Assembly (NCBI RefSeq): GCF_010499245.1
Contig: NZ_JAAGOW010000001.1
Location: 2,046,001 to 2,110,000 of the forward strand
Source: Variovorax sp. WS11
Lineage (GTDB): Bacteria; Pseudomonadota; Gammaproteobacteria; Burkholderiales; Burkholderiaceae_C
Direction of reading: 5' to 3'
DNA length: 64,000 nt
Below the pieces are notes generated by a model that ran no database searches, was not told the DNA's origin, and saw only the letters and a list, made by a program, of their open reading frames with translations. Each line of letters opens with the position of its first letter. The first letter of the stretch is position 1. Positions 7,748-17,254 of this stretch are shown here, piece after piece. The position numbers and the translations under genes were made by a program.

Positions 7748-8907
7748 TCGAACGCACCCTCTTCACCCCCGACCACGAGGCCTTTCGCGACAGCTTCCGC
7801 CGCTTCATGGACAAGGAGATCGCGCCCTTCCACGAGGACTGGGAATCGCACGGCTATGTCGACCGGGCGCTCTGGAACAAGGCCGGCGAGAACGGCTTTC
7901 TCTGCATGTCGCTGCCCGAGGAACACGGCGGCGCGGGCGCCGACCTGCTCTATTCGGTGATCCAGTTCGAGGAGCTGTGGGCGCGGGGCTTCACCGGCGT
8001 CGGCTTCGGACTGCACAGCGAGATCGTGGCGCCGTACATCCTGCACTACGGCACCGAGGCGCAGAAGAACAACTACCTGCCGAAGCTGGCGAGCGGCGAG
8101 ATGGTGGGCGCCATCGCGATGAGCGAGCCCGGCGCCGGCAGCGACCTGCAGGCCGTGCGCACCGCGGCGCTCAAGCAGCCCGACGGCAGCTGGCGGCTCT
8201 CGGGCAGCAAGACCTTCATCACCAACGGCTGGCATGCGGACCTGGTGATCGTGGTCGCCAAGACCGACCCCGAGGGCGGCGCCAAGGGCACCAGCCTGTT
8301 CCTGGTGGAGCGTGGCATGCCGGGCTTCGAGAAGGGCCAGCGGCTGAAGAAGCTGGGGCTGAAGGCGCAAGACACTTCCGAGCTTTTCTTCAACGACGTG
8401 CACCTGCCGGCCGACGCCCTGCTCGGCGGCGAAGCGCAGGAGAACCGCGGCTTCGTCTGCCTGATGGAACAGCTGCCCTGGGAGCGGCTGCAGATCGCGA
8501 TCAGCGCGGTGGCCGCCTCGCAGGCGGCGATCGACCACACCGTCGCCTACGTCAAGGACCGCAAGGTCTTCGGCCAGCCCGTGGGCGCCTACCAGAACAC
8601 GCGCTACACGCTGGCCGAGCTTCAGACCGAGGTGCAGGTGGCGCAGGTCTTCGTCGACAAGTGCATCGAGCTTCTGATGGAGCAGAAGCTGGATACCGCC
8701 ACCGCCAGCATGGCCAAGTACTGGACCACCGACCTGCAGTGCAAGGTGATGGACGAGTGCGTGCAGTTGCACGGCGGCTACGGCTTCATGTGGGAGTACC
8801 CGGTGACGCGCGCGTATGCCGATGCGCGGGTGCAGCGCATCTATGGCGGCACCAACGAGATCATGAAGGAGGTGATCACGCGGGCCATGGGGCTGCCGGG
8901 GCGCTGA
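7744..8907 (+). CDS. Acyl-CoA dehydrogenase
   Basis: A 387-residue FAD flavoenzyme of the short/medium-chain acyl-CoA dehydrogenase family. Signatures: AIAMSEPGAGSDLQAVRT (FAD/substrate), GSKTFITNGWHADLV, and DECVQLHGGYGFMWEYPVTRAYADARV, with the catalytic base Glu372 in YGGTNEIMKE as in SCAD/MCAD-type enzymes. It introduces the trans-2 double bond at the first step of beta-oxidation and passes electrons to ETF. Third gene of the thiolase/hydratase operon, starting inside the previous stop (ATGA). Confidence 0.94.
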   Translation: MIERTLFTPDHEAFRDSFRRFMDKEIAPFHEDWESHGYVDRALWNKAGENGFLCMSLPEEHGGAGADLLYSVIQFEELWARGFTGVGFGLHSEIVAPYILHYGTEAQKNNYLPKLASGEMVGAIAMSEPGAGSDLQAVRTAALKQPDGSWRLSGSKTFITNGWHADLVIVVAKTDPEGGAKGTSLFLVERGMPGFEKGQRLKKLGLKAQDTSELFFNDVHLPADALLGGEAQENRGFVCLMEQLPWERLQIAISAVAASQAAIDHTVAYVKDRKVFGQPVGAYQNTRYTLAELQTEVQVAQVFVDKCIELLMEQKLDTATASMAKYWTTDLQCKVMDECVQLHGGYGFMWEYPVTRAYADARVQRIYGGTNEIMKEVITRAMGLPGR

Positions 8908-8947
8908 AGCGCTGGCATCCGGCGGGGGCCTGCGGGAGAATGCCCGC

Positions 8948-10207
8948 ATGCCTACCCTCAATGCCTTCTATGCCCAGTCCGGGGGCGTCACCTCGGTGAT
9001 CAACGCCTCGGCGGCCGGCGTGATCGAAACCGCGCGCCGGCACGCCGACCGCATCGGCACCGTCTATGCCGGGCGCAACGGCATCCTCGGCGCGCTGGCC
9101 GAGGACCTGATCGACACCGGCCTCGAATCGGCCGAGGCCATCGCGGCGCTGCGCACCACGCCCGCGGGCGCCTTCGGCTCCTGCCGCTACAAGCTCAAGT
9201 CGCTGGAGAAGAACCGCCGCGAGTACGAGCGGCTGATCGAGGTCTTCAAGGCCCACGGCATCGGCTACTTCTTCTACAACGGCGGCGGCGATTCCGCCGA
9301 CACCTGCTTCAAGGTGAGCCAGCTGTCGCAGTCGATGGGCTATGCGCTGCAGGCCATCCATGTGCCCAAGACCATCGACAACGACCTGCCGCTGACCGAC
9401 TGCTGCCCCGGCTTCGGCTCGGTCGCGAAGTACGTCGCCGTGTCCACGCTCGAGGCCTCGCTGGACGTGCGTTCGATGGCCGCGACCTCGACCAAGGTCT
9501 TCGTGCTGGAGGTGATGGGCCGCCATGCGGGCTGGATCGCCGCGGCCGGCGGGCTGGCGGCGGACCACGGCATCCCGGTCGTGATCCTGTTCCCCGAGAT
9601 CCCCTTCGACCAGCCGGCCTTCCTGGCGCGGGTCGATGCACTGGTCAAGCACCACGGCTACTGCACGGTGGTGGTGTCGGAAGGCGCGCACCATCCCGAC
9701 GGCAGCTTCCTCGCCGAGCAGGGCAGCAAGGACGCCTTCGGCCACGCGCAGCTCGGCGGCGCGGCGCCGGTGGTGGCGCAGATGGTGAAGGAGGCGCTGG
9801 GCTACAAGTTCCACTGGGCGGTGGCCGACTACCTGCAGCGCTCGGCGCGCCACATCGCCTCGGCCACCGACGCGCGGCAGGCCTACGAACTCGGGCAGCG
9901 TGCCGTGGAGCTTGCGCTCGAAGGCAAGAACTCGGTGATGCCGACCATCGAACGCACCTCCGACACGCCGTATGCCTACCGCATCGGCAGCGCGCCGCTG
10001 GACCAGGTGGCCAATGCCGAGAAGTTCATGCCGCGCGACTACATCTCGCCCGACGGCTACGGCATCAGCGACAAGGGACGTGCGTATCTGCTGCCGCTGA
10101 TCCAGGGTGAGGACTATCCCGCCTACCGCGACGGGCTGCCGGTGTACGTGACGCTGCAGAACCATCCGGTCGAGAAGAAGCTGCCGGCCTTCGAGATCGC
10201 AAAGTGA
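8948..10207 (+). CDS. pfp: Diphosphate-fructose-6-phosphate 1-phosphotransferase (PPi-PFK)
   Basis: A 419-residue phosphofructokinase of the PPi-using group. The nucleotide/PPi loop reads GGGDSADT (about 112-119) rather than the GGDGS of ATP enzymes, the Asp residue that replaces Gly104 of the E. coli enzyme being characteristic of PPi-dependence. The catalytic PKTIDNDLPLTD (about 140-151) and substrate-binding EVMGRHAGW are present. It reversibly phosphorylates fructose-6-phosphate with pyrophosphate, so it can serve glycolysis and gluconeogenesis. Common in Comamonadaceae, which often lack ATP-PFK. Its stop overlaps the next gene (TGATG). Confidence 0.9.
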   Translation: MPTLNAFYAQSGGVTSVINASAAGVIETARRHADRIGTVYAGRNGILGALAEDLIDTGLESAEAIAALRTTPAGAFGSCRYKLKSLEKNRREYERLIEVFKAHGIGYFFYNGGGDSADTCFKVSQLSQSMGYALQAIHVPKTIDNDLPLTDCCPGFGSVAKYVAVSTLEASLDVRSMAATSTKVFVLEVMGRHAGWIAAAGGLAADHGIPVVILFPEIPFDQPAFLARVDALVKHHGYCTVVVSEGAHHPDGSFLAEQGSKDAFGHAQLGGAAPVVAQMVKEALGYKFHWAVADYLQRSARHIASATDARQAYELGQRAVELALEGKNSVMPTIERTSDTPYAYRIGSAPLDQVANAEKFMPRDYISPDGYGISDKGRAYLLPLIQGEDYPAYRDGLPVYVTLQNHPVEKKLPAFEIAK

Positions 10208-10575
10208 TGATGGGCGCGAAGCCGAGCCTCGACGCCTCGCGCTGCCCAGTGTGCGGCGAAGCCAATCGCTGCGCGATCGAGCTCGAACGCGAGACCGGGC
10301 AGGCGCAGAGGCCCTGCTGGTGCATGCAGGCCGGCGTCAGCCGTGAGGCACTTGCGCGCGTGCCGCCCGAGGCACGGGGCCTGGCCTGCATCTGCGCGCG
10401 CTGCGCTATGGATGCAGTTGCTCCGGAGCCCGTTTTAACTCCCTCTCCCCCTGGGAGAGGGAGTAAGCCCTATCGCTCCGGGGTGGGGTCGCGCGAGCCG
10501 GCGCGCTGCTCCGAGATCACTTCGTGGATGAACTGCAGCTTTCCCACCGCCACGCGCGGCAGCACGAAGGGGTAG
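10207..10575 (+). CDS. Cysteine-rich CWC-type protein
   Basis: A 122-residue cytosolic protein with a zinc-binding-like Cys pattern: CPVCGEANRCAI near the N-terminus, CWCMQAG, and CICARCAMD, matching the cysteine-rich CWC family. Only the first ~65 residues look conserved; the rest (after CAMDAVAPEP) runs through the palindrome at 10438-10464 and 106 bases into the 3' end of the convergent metallopeptidase gene, and is probably loosely constrained. Coupled to the pfp stop by TGATG. Function unknown; the position after pfp is likely incidental. Confidence 0.7.
   Translation: MMGAKPSLDASRCPVCGEANRCAIELERETGQAQRPCWCMQAGVSREALARVPPEARGLACICARCAMDAVAPEPVLTPSPPGRGSKPYRSGVGSREPARCSEITSWMNCSFPTATRGSTKG
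10438..10464. repeat. Dispersed intergenic palindrome, copy 2
   Basis: ACTCCCTCTCCC and GGGAGAGGGAGT are perfect 12-bp arms around a CCT loop. It lies six bases from the stop codon of the minus-strand metallopeptidase, inside the tail of the convergent CWC gene, and is preceded by CGTTTTA. Likely a bidirectional terminator or REP-like element; related copies lie at 2395 and 57596. Confidence 0.7.
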
Positions 10576-11699
10576 TAGTCGGGCTGGCCCATGCTGCGCG
10601 ACAGTTCGTTGAGCACGTTGGTCAGCCGCACCCAGCCGTTGAGAAAGTCGAGGAACTCGCCGGCCTCGGGGTGCTCGGGCTGCCACAGGTCCGAGAGCTC
10701 GAACAGGTCGCTGGTGAGCTCCACGTTCTGCGCGTCGACGCCGAAGCTCATGGCGGTGTCCGCGGTGTCGGCCATGTGCAGGTAATGGGCCCAGGTCTCG
10801 GCCCAATCCTCCCACGGATGTGAGCTCGCGTAGCTGGTGACGAAGCGGTTGGCCCAGTCGGGCGGCGGGCCGCTCTCGTAGTACGCCTGCAGCGCCGCCG
10901 CGTAGTCGGCGCGCTCGTCGCCGAAGAGCTCGCGGAAGGGCTCGAGCCAGTGGGTGGGGTGGACCAGCAGGTCCCAGTAGTAGTGGCCGATCTCGTGGCG
11001 GAAATGGCCCACCAGCGTGCGGTAGGGCTCGCGCATCTCGGCGCGGATGCGCTCGCGCACCGCGTCCTCGGCCTCCTCGGCGTTGAGGGTGATCACGCCC
11101 ATCTGATGGCCGGTCATCACGTGCGGGCCGCCCGGGAGGTTGCCGAGGAAGTCGAAGGCCAGGCCATGCACCGGATCGGCCAGGCGCGTGACCACGGGCA
11201 GCTCGAGCGCGAGCAACTGCGAGACCAGCCGGCGCTTGGCCAGCTCCAGCTTGCGCCACAGCTCGCCGTTGCTCTCGATCGAGAGGTCGGGGATGGTGCG
11301 CGTGACGCTGCAGGCCAGGCAAAGGCCGGGCACCAGCCCGTCGGTGTTGAAGGACGGATCGTCGCCCTCGCGCGGCGCCGGCACCATCCAGTTGCAGGCG
11401 CCGGGCGTCAGCAGGTTGGCGCAGCGGCGGTAGGCCTTGCCGTCAGGGTCTCCGAAGAGGGTGAAGGTATCGGGCTCGGCGCCCTCGCGGGTGTCGGGGG
11501 CGAGCGGCACCACGCCCAGATGGTCGACCACGTAGCCGAGCGGCGTGTGGCAGGCCAGGCACTGGCTGTTGCGCAGGAACACCGGCCGGCCGCACTGGCA
11601 CTGGTAGGCGCGGGTGACCGTCGGCGCCTTCAGCTCGGCGGCGAGCGTGGGCGCGGCCTCGGTGCCGGTGGTTGTCTTCTCGTCGATGGCGGATTCCAT
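10470..11699 (-). CDS. Zinc-ribbon zinc-metallopeptidase (Peptidase_Mx-like)
   Basis: A 409-residue protein with an N-terminal zinc ribbon (YQCQCGRPVFLRNSQCLACH, about residues 30-49, followed by a second Cys pair in RRCANLLTPGACNW) and a C-terminal metallopeptidase-like domain with HEIGHYYWDLL, a typical HExxH site, plus HPWEDWAETWAHY as the likely third ligand region. This two-domain build matches the DUF/Peptidase_Mx group, of unknown substrate. It has no signal peptide, so is probably cytosolic. Start: ATG at 11699 (MESAIDEK); the long upstream extension is rejected because it overlaps the control region. Confidence 0.82.
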   Translation of the reverse strand: MESAIDEKTTTGTEAAPTLAAELKAPTVTRAYQCQCGRPVFLRNSQCLACHTPLGYVVDHLGVVPLAPDTREGAEPDTFTLFGDPDGKAYRRCANLLTPGACNWMVPAPREGDDPSFNTDGLVPGLCLACSVTRTIPDLSIESNGELWRKLELAKRRLVSQLLALELPVVTRLADPVHGLAFDFLGNLPGGPHVMTGHQMGVITLNAEEAEDAVRERIRAEMREPYRTLVGHFRHEIGHYYWDLLVHPTHWLEPFRELFGDERADYAAALQAYYESGPPPDWANRFVTSYASSHPWEDWAETWAHYLHMADTADTAMSFGVDAQNVELTSDLFELSDLWQPEHPEAGEFLDFLNGWVRLTNVLNELSRSMGQPDYYPFVLPRVAVGKLQFIHEVISEQRAGSRDPTPER

Positions 11700-11820
11700 G
11701 TCTCTCTTCTCTTTGCGTGACCTGCGGAAGAACGACGGGCCATTGTCGAGGCGGCCGCCGCGGCGGCCGGCCGTGCAATGCCCGTATCCTTGTAGGACAG
11801 CCCGAACAGGCTGCCCCACG

Positions 11821-13267
11821 ATGATCGACACGCCCCCGCCTCTCTCCCTCAGCGCCCGCTACGGGTCGCGCTACCGCTGGCTGCTGCTCTTCTCGGTGAT
11901 GGTGGGGGTCATGGCCTCGATCATGTCCTCCACCATCGTCAACGTGGCGATCCCGGGCATGAGCCACTATTTCTCGCTGGGGCAGGAGCGCGCGCAGTGG
12001 GTCAGCTCGGGCTTCATGGTGGCGATGACGGTCTCGATGCTCACCACGCCCTGGCTGCTGGCGCGCTACGGCTACCGCAGCACCTACGTGGGCACCATGG
12101 TGCTGCTGCTGGCGGGCGGCATCAGCGGCGGCCTGGCCAACCACTTCCCGCTGGTGCTGGCCGCGCGGGTGGCCGAGGGGCTGGCGGCCGGGGTGGTGCA
12201 GCCGATCCCGGCCATCATCATCCTGCGCGCCTTCGAGCCGCACGAGCAGGGCCGCGCCAGCGGCATCTTCGGCATGGGCGTGGTGCTGGCACCGGCCGTG
12301 GGGCCCAGCATCGGCGGCGTGCTGGTCGACCTGTTCGGCTGGCGCTCGATCTTTTTCATGGTGGTGCCCTTCTGCGTCGCCTCGATCTGGCTGGCCTACA
12401 AGTTCGTGCCGGTCACCGCGCCGGGAGGCGTCACTGCCGCGCGCAGCGGGGCGCTGGACTGGGGCGGGCTGGCGCTGGGCACGGTCGGCACGCTGTGCCT
12501 GCTGAACGGCCTGGTCGAGCTGCGGGGCGATACGCCGCTGCAGGCGGCGGCGCTGCTGGCCGGCGCCGGGGCGGCCTTCGGCGCCTTCATCGCCTGGCAG
12601 CGGCGCGTCGCGGCTGCGGGCGGCACGCCGCTGATGAACCTGGCGCTGTTCCACCACCGGCAGTTCGCGATGGGCAGCGTGGTGGCGTTCATCTACGGCA
12701 CGGCGCTGTTCGGCTCGACCTACCTGCTGCCGGTCTACATGCAGGTCGGGCTGCATCTGTCGGCCTCGCACGTGGGCACCATCCTGCTGCCGGCCGGGCT
12801 GGTGCTGGCCTTCACCATCGCGGGCGTCGGCCGGCTGGCCGACCGGCATCCGACCTGGCTGCTGGTGTGCATCGGCCTGGCGCTGCTGGCTGCCTCCTTC
12901 GCGCTGATGCTGGTGTTGCAGCTGGACAGCGCCATCTGGCTGCTGGCGGTCTTTGCGGTGATCGGGCGGGTGGGGCTTCATCCTGCCCTCGCTCAACCTG
13001 GGGTCGATGCGCCCGCTGGAGAAGCCGCTGATCCCGCAGGGGGCCAGCGCGATCAACTTCCTGCGCATGCTGGGCGGCGCCGCCGGCGTGAGCCTGTGCG
13101 CGATCGTGCTCGAATGGCGGCTGGCCGCGCATGGCGATTCGCTGGCGAACGCCGCCACCAGCACGGCGCGGCTGGCGGCTTTCGACGAGGTGTTCATGCT
13201 GCTGGCCGGGCTGTGCGCATTGGCGATCTGCGCGGCTTGGCAACTCCGGGAAAAGCGCGAGCCTTGA
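11821..13267 (+). pseudogene. DHA2-family (EmrB-like) MFS transporter, frameshifted
   Basis: An efflux transporter of the 14-TM drug:proton antiporter-2 type. The first frame encodes about 380 residues with TM helices such as YRWLLLFSVMVGVMASIMSSTIVNVA, the EmrB pattern SSGFMVAMTVSMLTTPWLLARYG and motif GRASGIFGMGVVLAPAVGPSIGG. At 12968-12970 GGG appears where GG would be expected; removing one G gives VIGRWGFILPSLNLGSM and continues smoothly into the second frame (MRPLEKPLIPQ to EKREP, stop 13267), completing a roughly 480-residue protein. Either a recent pseudogene or a homopolymer sequencing error. Substrate unknown. Confidence 0.85.
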
Positions 13268-13294
13268 GCCCTTGGCTGCGTTCTAATCACCCGC

Positions 13295-14059
13295 ATGTGC
13301 CAGCTTCTCGGAATGAACTGCAACACGCCGACGGACGTGACCTTCAGCTTCTCGGGCTTCGCGCAGCGCGGCGGGCGCACCGACCACCATGCCGACGGCT
13401 GGGGCATCGCCTTCTTCGAGGACCGGGGCCTGCGGCACTTCGTCGACCACCAGCCGGCCTGCGAGTCGCCGGTGGCCGAGCTGATCCGGCGCTACCCGAT
13501 CAAGAGCCGCAACGTCATCGCCCACATCCGCAAGGCCACGCAGGGCGCGGTGAACCTGCAGAACTGCCATCCCTTCGTGCGCGAGCTGTGGGGGCGCTAC
13601 TGGGTGTTCGCCCACAACGGCGACCTGAAGGACTTCCGCCCGCGCCTGCACGGCAACTTCCACCCGGTGGGCAGCACCGACAGCGAACATGCCTTCTGCT
13701 GGATCATGCAGGAGCTGGCCAAGTCGCACGCCGACGTGCCCACGGTCGATGAGCTGACGCTCACGCTGCGCGAGCTGGCGCCGCGCTTCCTGCGCCACGG
13801 CAGCTTCAACTTCATGCTCTCCAACGGACAGGCGCTGTGGTCGCACGCGTCGACGAACCTCTGGTACATCGAGCGGCGCCATCCCTTCCTGACGGCCGAG
13901 CTGTCGGACGAAGACCTGTCCATCGACTTCGCCCAGCACACCACCCCGGACGACCGCGTGGCGGTGGTGGTGACCGCGCCGCTGACCGTCAACGAGACCT
14001 GGACCGCCTTCGCGCCCGGCGAACTGGCGGTCTTCGTCGACGGGCAGCGCAGGTCCTGA
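13295..14059 (+). CDS. Class II glutamine amidotransferase (YafJ-like)
   Basis: A 254-residue N-terminal-nucleophile amidotransferase. Cys2 follows the initiator Met (MCQLLGMN), the usual nucleophile after Met removal, and the domain contains HHADGWGIAFFED, VIAHIRKATQG, VFAHNGDL and STDSEHAFCWI. This is the stand-alone GATase 2 group that yields ammonia from glutamine, of unknown partner; YafJ and related EgtC-like proteins share this layout. It lies 27 bases after the frameshifted transporter, and probably shares its transcript. Confidence 0.85.
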   Translation: MCQLLGMNCNTPTDVTFSFSGFAQRGGRTDHHADGWGIAFFEDRGLRHFVDHQPACESPVAELIRRYPIKSRNVIAHIRKATQGAVNLQNCHPFVRELWGRYWVFAHNGDLKDFRPRLHGNFHPVGSTDSEHAFCWIMQELAKSHADVPTVDELTLTLRELAPRFLRHGSFNFMLSNGQALWSHASTNLWYIERRHPFLTAELSDEDLSIDFAQHTTPDDRVAVVVTAPLTVNETWTAFAPGELAVFVDGQRRS

Positions 14060-14094
14060 GGGGTGTCGATCGGCGCGCACCTCGCCAGGTCGAC

Positions 14095-15117
14095 TCAGCG
14101 GGCCAGGTCGATGAACGCGGCCACCAGGATCGCGAGGAATGCGGTTTCGCTCACCATCAGCACGATCGGCTTGACGCCCACGGTGGCAATGTCCTTCAGG
14201 TGAGACTTCATGCCGATCGCCGCCATGGAAACCACCAGCAGCCAGGTCGACAGCGTCTGCAGCGCTTGCTGCACCACTGCGGGAATCAGGCCGAGACTGT
14301 TGACGGCGACGATCAGCGCGAAGGCCACCACGAACCAGGGCAGCAGCGGCGGCTTCGGCGCATCGGACGAGCCGGCATGCTGCTTGCGGTACGCCAGCGT
14401 GATGACCAGGATCACCGGCAGCAGCATCGCCACCCGCAGCAGCTTCACGATGGTCGCGACGTCACCCGTTTCCTTCGACATGCCGTAGCCCGCGCCGACC
14501 ACCTGCGCCACGTCGTGGATGGTGCCGCCCAGGAAGACGCCGGCGTGCTCGCGGCCGAAGCCGAGCGCCGTGGCGATCATCGGGTAGAGCACCATCGCGG
14601 CCGTGGAGAGCGTGCTGACGCCGATGACCGTGAAGATGGTGGCGCGCTCTTTCGCGCTGTCCTCGGGATGGGTGGGGATCACCGCGGCGATCGCCATCGC
14701 CGCCGAGGCGCCGCAGATGCCCACCGCGCCGCCCGTCAGGACGCCGAAGCGGGTTCGGTAGCCCATCAGGCGCGCCAGCAGGATGCCGAAGCCAATGGTC
14801 AGTGCCACCGAGCCCACGACCATCGCGATCGGCAGCGCGCCCAGCGCCGTGATCTGCCCAAGCGTGATGCGTACGCCGAGGAGCGCGACGCCGATGCGCA
14901 GCAGCGTGCTGGCGGAGAACCGGATGCCGGCAGCGCAGCGGGCCTCGGTCGACAGGAAGTTCAGTGCCATGCCGAGCAGCAACGCGAACAGCATCGCCGA
15001 CACGTGGTAGTGCTCGGCCAGCGAGATGGAGGCCACTGCCACCACCACCGACACCAGGATGCCGTGGAAGTTCGTGCGCGCGGGCTCGCGCCAGCCGGTC
15101 GCCGTCAGAGAGTTCAT
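14095..15117 (-). CDS. YeiH/UPF0324 family putative sulfate exporter
   Basis: A 340-residue inner-membrane protein with about ten TM helices. LLGVRITLGQI, GGAVGICGASAAMAIAAVIP, and GGTIHDVAQVVGAGY are characteristic of the YeiH/YadS family, proposed in the literature as sulfate or sulfonate-degradation anion exporters in some taurine-utilising bacteria. It is the last gene of a minus-strand set with the Bug receptor eight bases upstream, so in this locus it may move an anion generated by the BKACE pathway. The transported substrate is inferred from family and context only. Confidence 0.85.
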   Translation of the reverse strand: MNSLTATGWREPARTNFHGILVSVVVAVASISLAEHYHVSAMLFALLLGMALNFLSTEARCAAGIRFSASTLLRIGVALLGVRITLGQITALGALPIAMVVGSVALTIGFGILLARLMGYRTRFGVLTGGAVGICGASAAMAIAAVIPTHPEDSAKERATIFTVIGVSTLSTAAMVLYPMIATALGFGREHAGVFLGGTIHDVAQVVGAGYGMSKETGDVATIVKLLRVAMLLPVILVITLAYRKQHAGSSDAPKPPLLPWFVVAFALIVAVNSLGLIPAVVQQALQTLSTWLLVVSMAAIGMKSHLKDIATVGVKPIVLMVSETAFLAILVAAFIDLAR

Positions 15118-15124
15118 GCCGCGC

Positions 15125-16129
15125 TCACTCGGGCTTGTAGTTGACCGAGCGCAGAACCTCGCCGACGCGAGCGGAGTCCTTGCGCAGGCCGGCGGACAAC
15201 TCGTCCGAAGTGAGCGGCTGGCCGACTTCCTGGCCGAGCTCCCTCAAACGCTCGCGCAGCTGCGGCTGCTGCAACACCTTCAGCGTCGCCTCACGCAGCT
15301 TCTGTTGCGCGGCTGCGGGCGCGTCGGACGCGATAAACAGTCCGATCCAGCCGATCGCCTCGAGCTGCGGGAAGCCGAGCTCGGTAAAGGTCGGCACCTC
15401 GGGCAGGACGCTCAGGCGTTTCGGCGCGCTGACGGCATGGGCCTTCAGCCTGCCGCCCTTGATCATCGGCAGGGAGGTCGCAACGCCGTCGAACATCAGC
15501 GGCACATGACCGCCCATCACGTCCACCAGCGCGGGCGGCGAGCCCTTGTAGCCGACATGGCTCATCTCCAGACCGGCGACCTCGTTCATCTGCATCCCCA
15601 GGACATGCGACAGCGTGCCCGCGCTGTAGGACGCGTAGCTGATCTTGCCGGGGTTGGCCTTCACATGGGCGATCAGCTCGTTCAGGTTCTTCGCGGGCAG
15701 CGACGGGTTGCTCACCAGCACGAGGCCGCTGCGCGCCAGCTCGGCGAGCGGCGTGATGTCCTTGAACGGGTCGTACTTCGGCCTCAGCGTGTGCGGGACC
15801 TCGCTCACCAGCGCGTTGGGCGCGACGATCAGGGTATGGCCGTCGTGTGGCGACGACAGCAGATCCTGCATCGCGATGGCGCCCAGCCCGCCGGGCTTGT
15901 TCTCGACCACCACCGGCTGGCCGAGCAGCGGCGCCAGTCCCTCGGCGACCATGCGCGCAACCATGTCGGAGGTGCCGCCGGCTGGCGCGCCGACGAGCAC
16001 TCGCACGGGTTTCTGGGGAAAGCCCTGCGCCCATGCCGAGGGGGCGACCAGCAACAGCGCCAGCGCGGCGCCGGTCAGCAGCAGGCCATCGCGCAGCGCG
16101 CGACCGAAAGGTGTCATCGCATTCTTCAT
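15125..16129 (-). CDS. Bug/TctC-family tripartite tricarboxylate receptor
   Basis: A 334-residue exported binding protein. Signal peptide RALRDGLLLTGAALALLLVAPSAWA is cleaved before QGFPQKPVRV. Hallmarks of the Bug fold: VRVLVGAPAGGTSDMVARM, VVVENKPGGLGAIAM, YASYSAGTLSHVLG, HVGYKGSPPALVDVMGG. Bug proteins capture carboxylates in the periplasm. No TctA/TctB membrane partners are in the window; the neighbour instead is a YeiH-like protein, a frequent orphan situation in Burkholderiales. AAGGAGACACAC precedes the start at 16129. Confidence 0.92.
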   Translation of the reverse strand: MKNAMTPFGRALRDGLLLTGAALALLLVAPSAWAQGFPQKPVRVLVGAPAGGTSDMVARMVAEGLAPLLGQPVVVENKPGGLGAIAMQDLLSSPHDGHTLIVAPNALVSEVPHTLRPKYDPFKDITPLAELARSGLVLVSNPSLPAKNLNELIAHVKANPGKISYASYSAGTLSHVLGMQMNEVAGLEMSHVGYKGSPPALVDVMGGHVPLMFDGVATSLPMIKGGRLKAHAVSAPKRLSVLPEVPTFTELGFPQLEAIGWIGLFIASDAPAAAQQKLREATLKVLQQPQLRERLRELGQEVGQPLTSDELSAGLRKDSARVGEVLRSVNYKPE

Positions 16130-16161
16130 GTGTGTCTCCTTGTGTTGGACGAGATTCGGGC

Positions 16162-17217
16162 TCAGGCCATGGCGCGCATCGGCACGCCGCGCTGGCCCGG
16201 CACGCGGTTGGGCGGCAGGCCCAGGCGCGCCAGCGCCTCGTCGGTGCCGGCCCAGGACTCGCCGATGCCGTAGATGCTGTGCGCCTCGGCGCCGGTGGCC
16301 ACTTCGCGGCCGAGCTCGCACGCCAGGCGGACCATCATCTCGATCTGCGCCACCGAGCTCATGCGTTCACCGCGGGGCCCGAACAGGGTGTCCTCGATGC
16401 CGACACGCACGTGCATGCCCATCGCGATGGCCATCGCGTTCATCGGGTAGATGTGGCGATTCAGTGTCTCGAGCGTGAGCACCGCGCCATCGGGCGTGCG
16501 GCGCGCGAATTCCAGCATGTCGGCCGGATGCAGGCCTGCCGAGCCGCCACCGATGGCCACGTAGTTGAGGACCAGCGGGCCGCTGTAGGCGCCGCGGCGC
16601 ACCAGGCGCAAGAGGCTTTCGAGCCCCGTCATGTTGCCGATCATGAAGTGCGGCTGGATGCCCTTGGCCACCAGGCGGCGGATGTGCTCGACGTGCCACG
16701 ATGGGTTGGAGGGCACGATCATGTCGCGGTAGGCGGCCTGCAGCGTCGGGTTGGCGAGCGAGGTGCCCGCGACGTCGGCCTCGGTCATCAGCTCCATCAC
16801 GTTCATTTGCTGGGTGTTGATCGCCACCGTGACCTGGTCGGGCCGGGGGTCGAGCTCGGCCAGCATGTGACGCGTGTCGTCGGTCATCCACTTCGCCGCC
16901 TGGCCATCGTCCTCGGGCGCGAACGAGATCGAGCCGCCGACCTGCAGAATCATCTGCGGCACGGCTTCGCGCAGGCGCGCCAGCATCTCGTTGAACTTCG
17001 ACAGGCGCTTGCTGCCCTTGCCGTCGTCCTCGCGCACGTGAACGTGCAGCACGGTGGCGCCGGCGTTCCAGCAGTCGACGGCCTTCTGGACCTGCTGGTC
17101 CATCGTGACGGCGATGTCGTCGGAATCGCTGGCGGCCCATTGGGGCCCGTAGGGCGCGACCTGGATCACCAGTTTCCGCTGGTTTTCGGGCAAGAGGGAA
17201 TCGTCGAGGAAGTGCAT
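16162..17217 (-). CDS. BKACE family beta-keto acid cleavage enzyme (DUF849)
   Basis: A 351-residue DUF849 protein, longer than the ~300 residue 3-keto-5-aminohexanoate cleavage enzyme (Kce). Zn-binding HxH is visible in VLHVHVREDDGK (about residues 57-68), and the barrel continues with VGGSISFAP, NPSWHVEHIRRLV and IEDTLFGPRGERMSS. BKACE enzymes convert a beta-keto acid plus acetyl-CoA into acetoacetate plus a new CoA ester. The nearby AMP-dependent ligase and AraC-type regulator fit a dedicated catabolic pathway. Substrate not predictable without active-site modelling. Confidence 0.85.
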   Translation of the reverse strand: MHFLDDSLLPENQRKLVIQVAPYGPQWAASDSDDIAVTMDQQVQKAVDCWNAGATVLHVHVREDDGKGSKRLSKFNEMLARLREAVPQMILQVGGSISFAPEDDGQAAKWMTDDTRHMLAELDPRPDQVTVAINTQQMNVMELMTEADVAGTSLANPTLQAAYRDMIVPSNPSWHVEHIRRLVAKGIQPHFMIGNMTGLESLLRLVRRGAYSGPLVLNYVAIGGGSAGLHPADMLEFARRTPDGAVLTLETLNRHIYPMNAMAIAMGMHVRVGIEDTLFGPRGERMSSVAQIEMMVRLACELGREVATGAEAHSIYGIGESWAGTDEALARLGLPPNRVPGQRGVPMRAMA

Positions 17218-17254
17218 GTTTGTCTCCGTTGGATGTGAGCTGGGTTGAGTGGGG

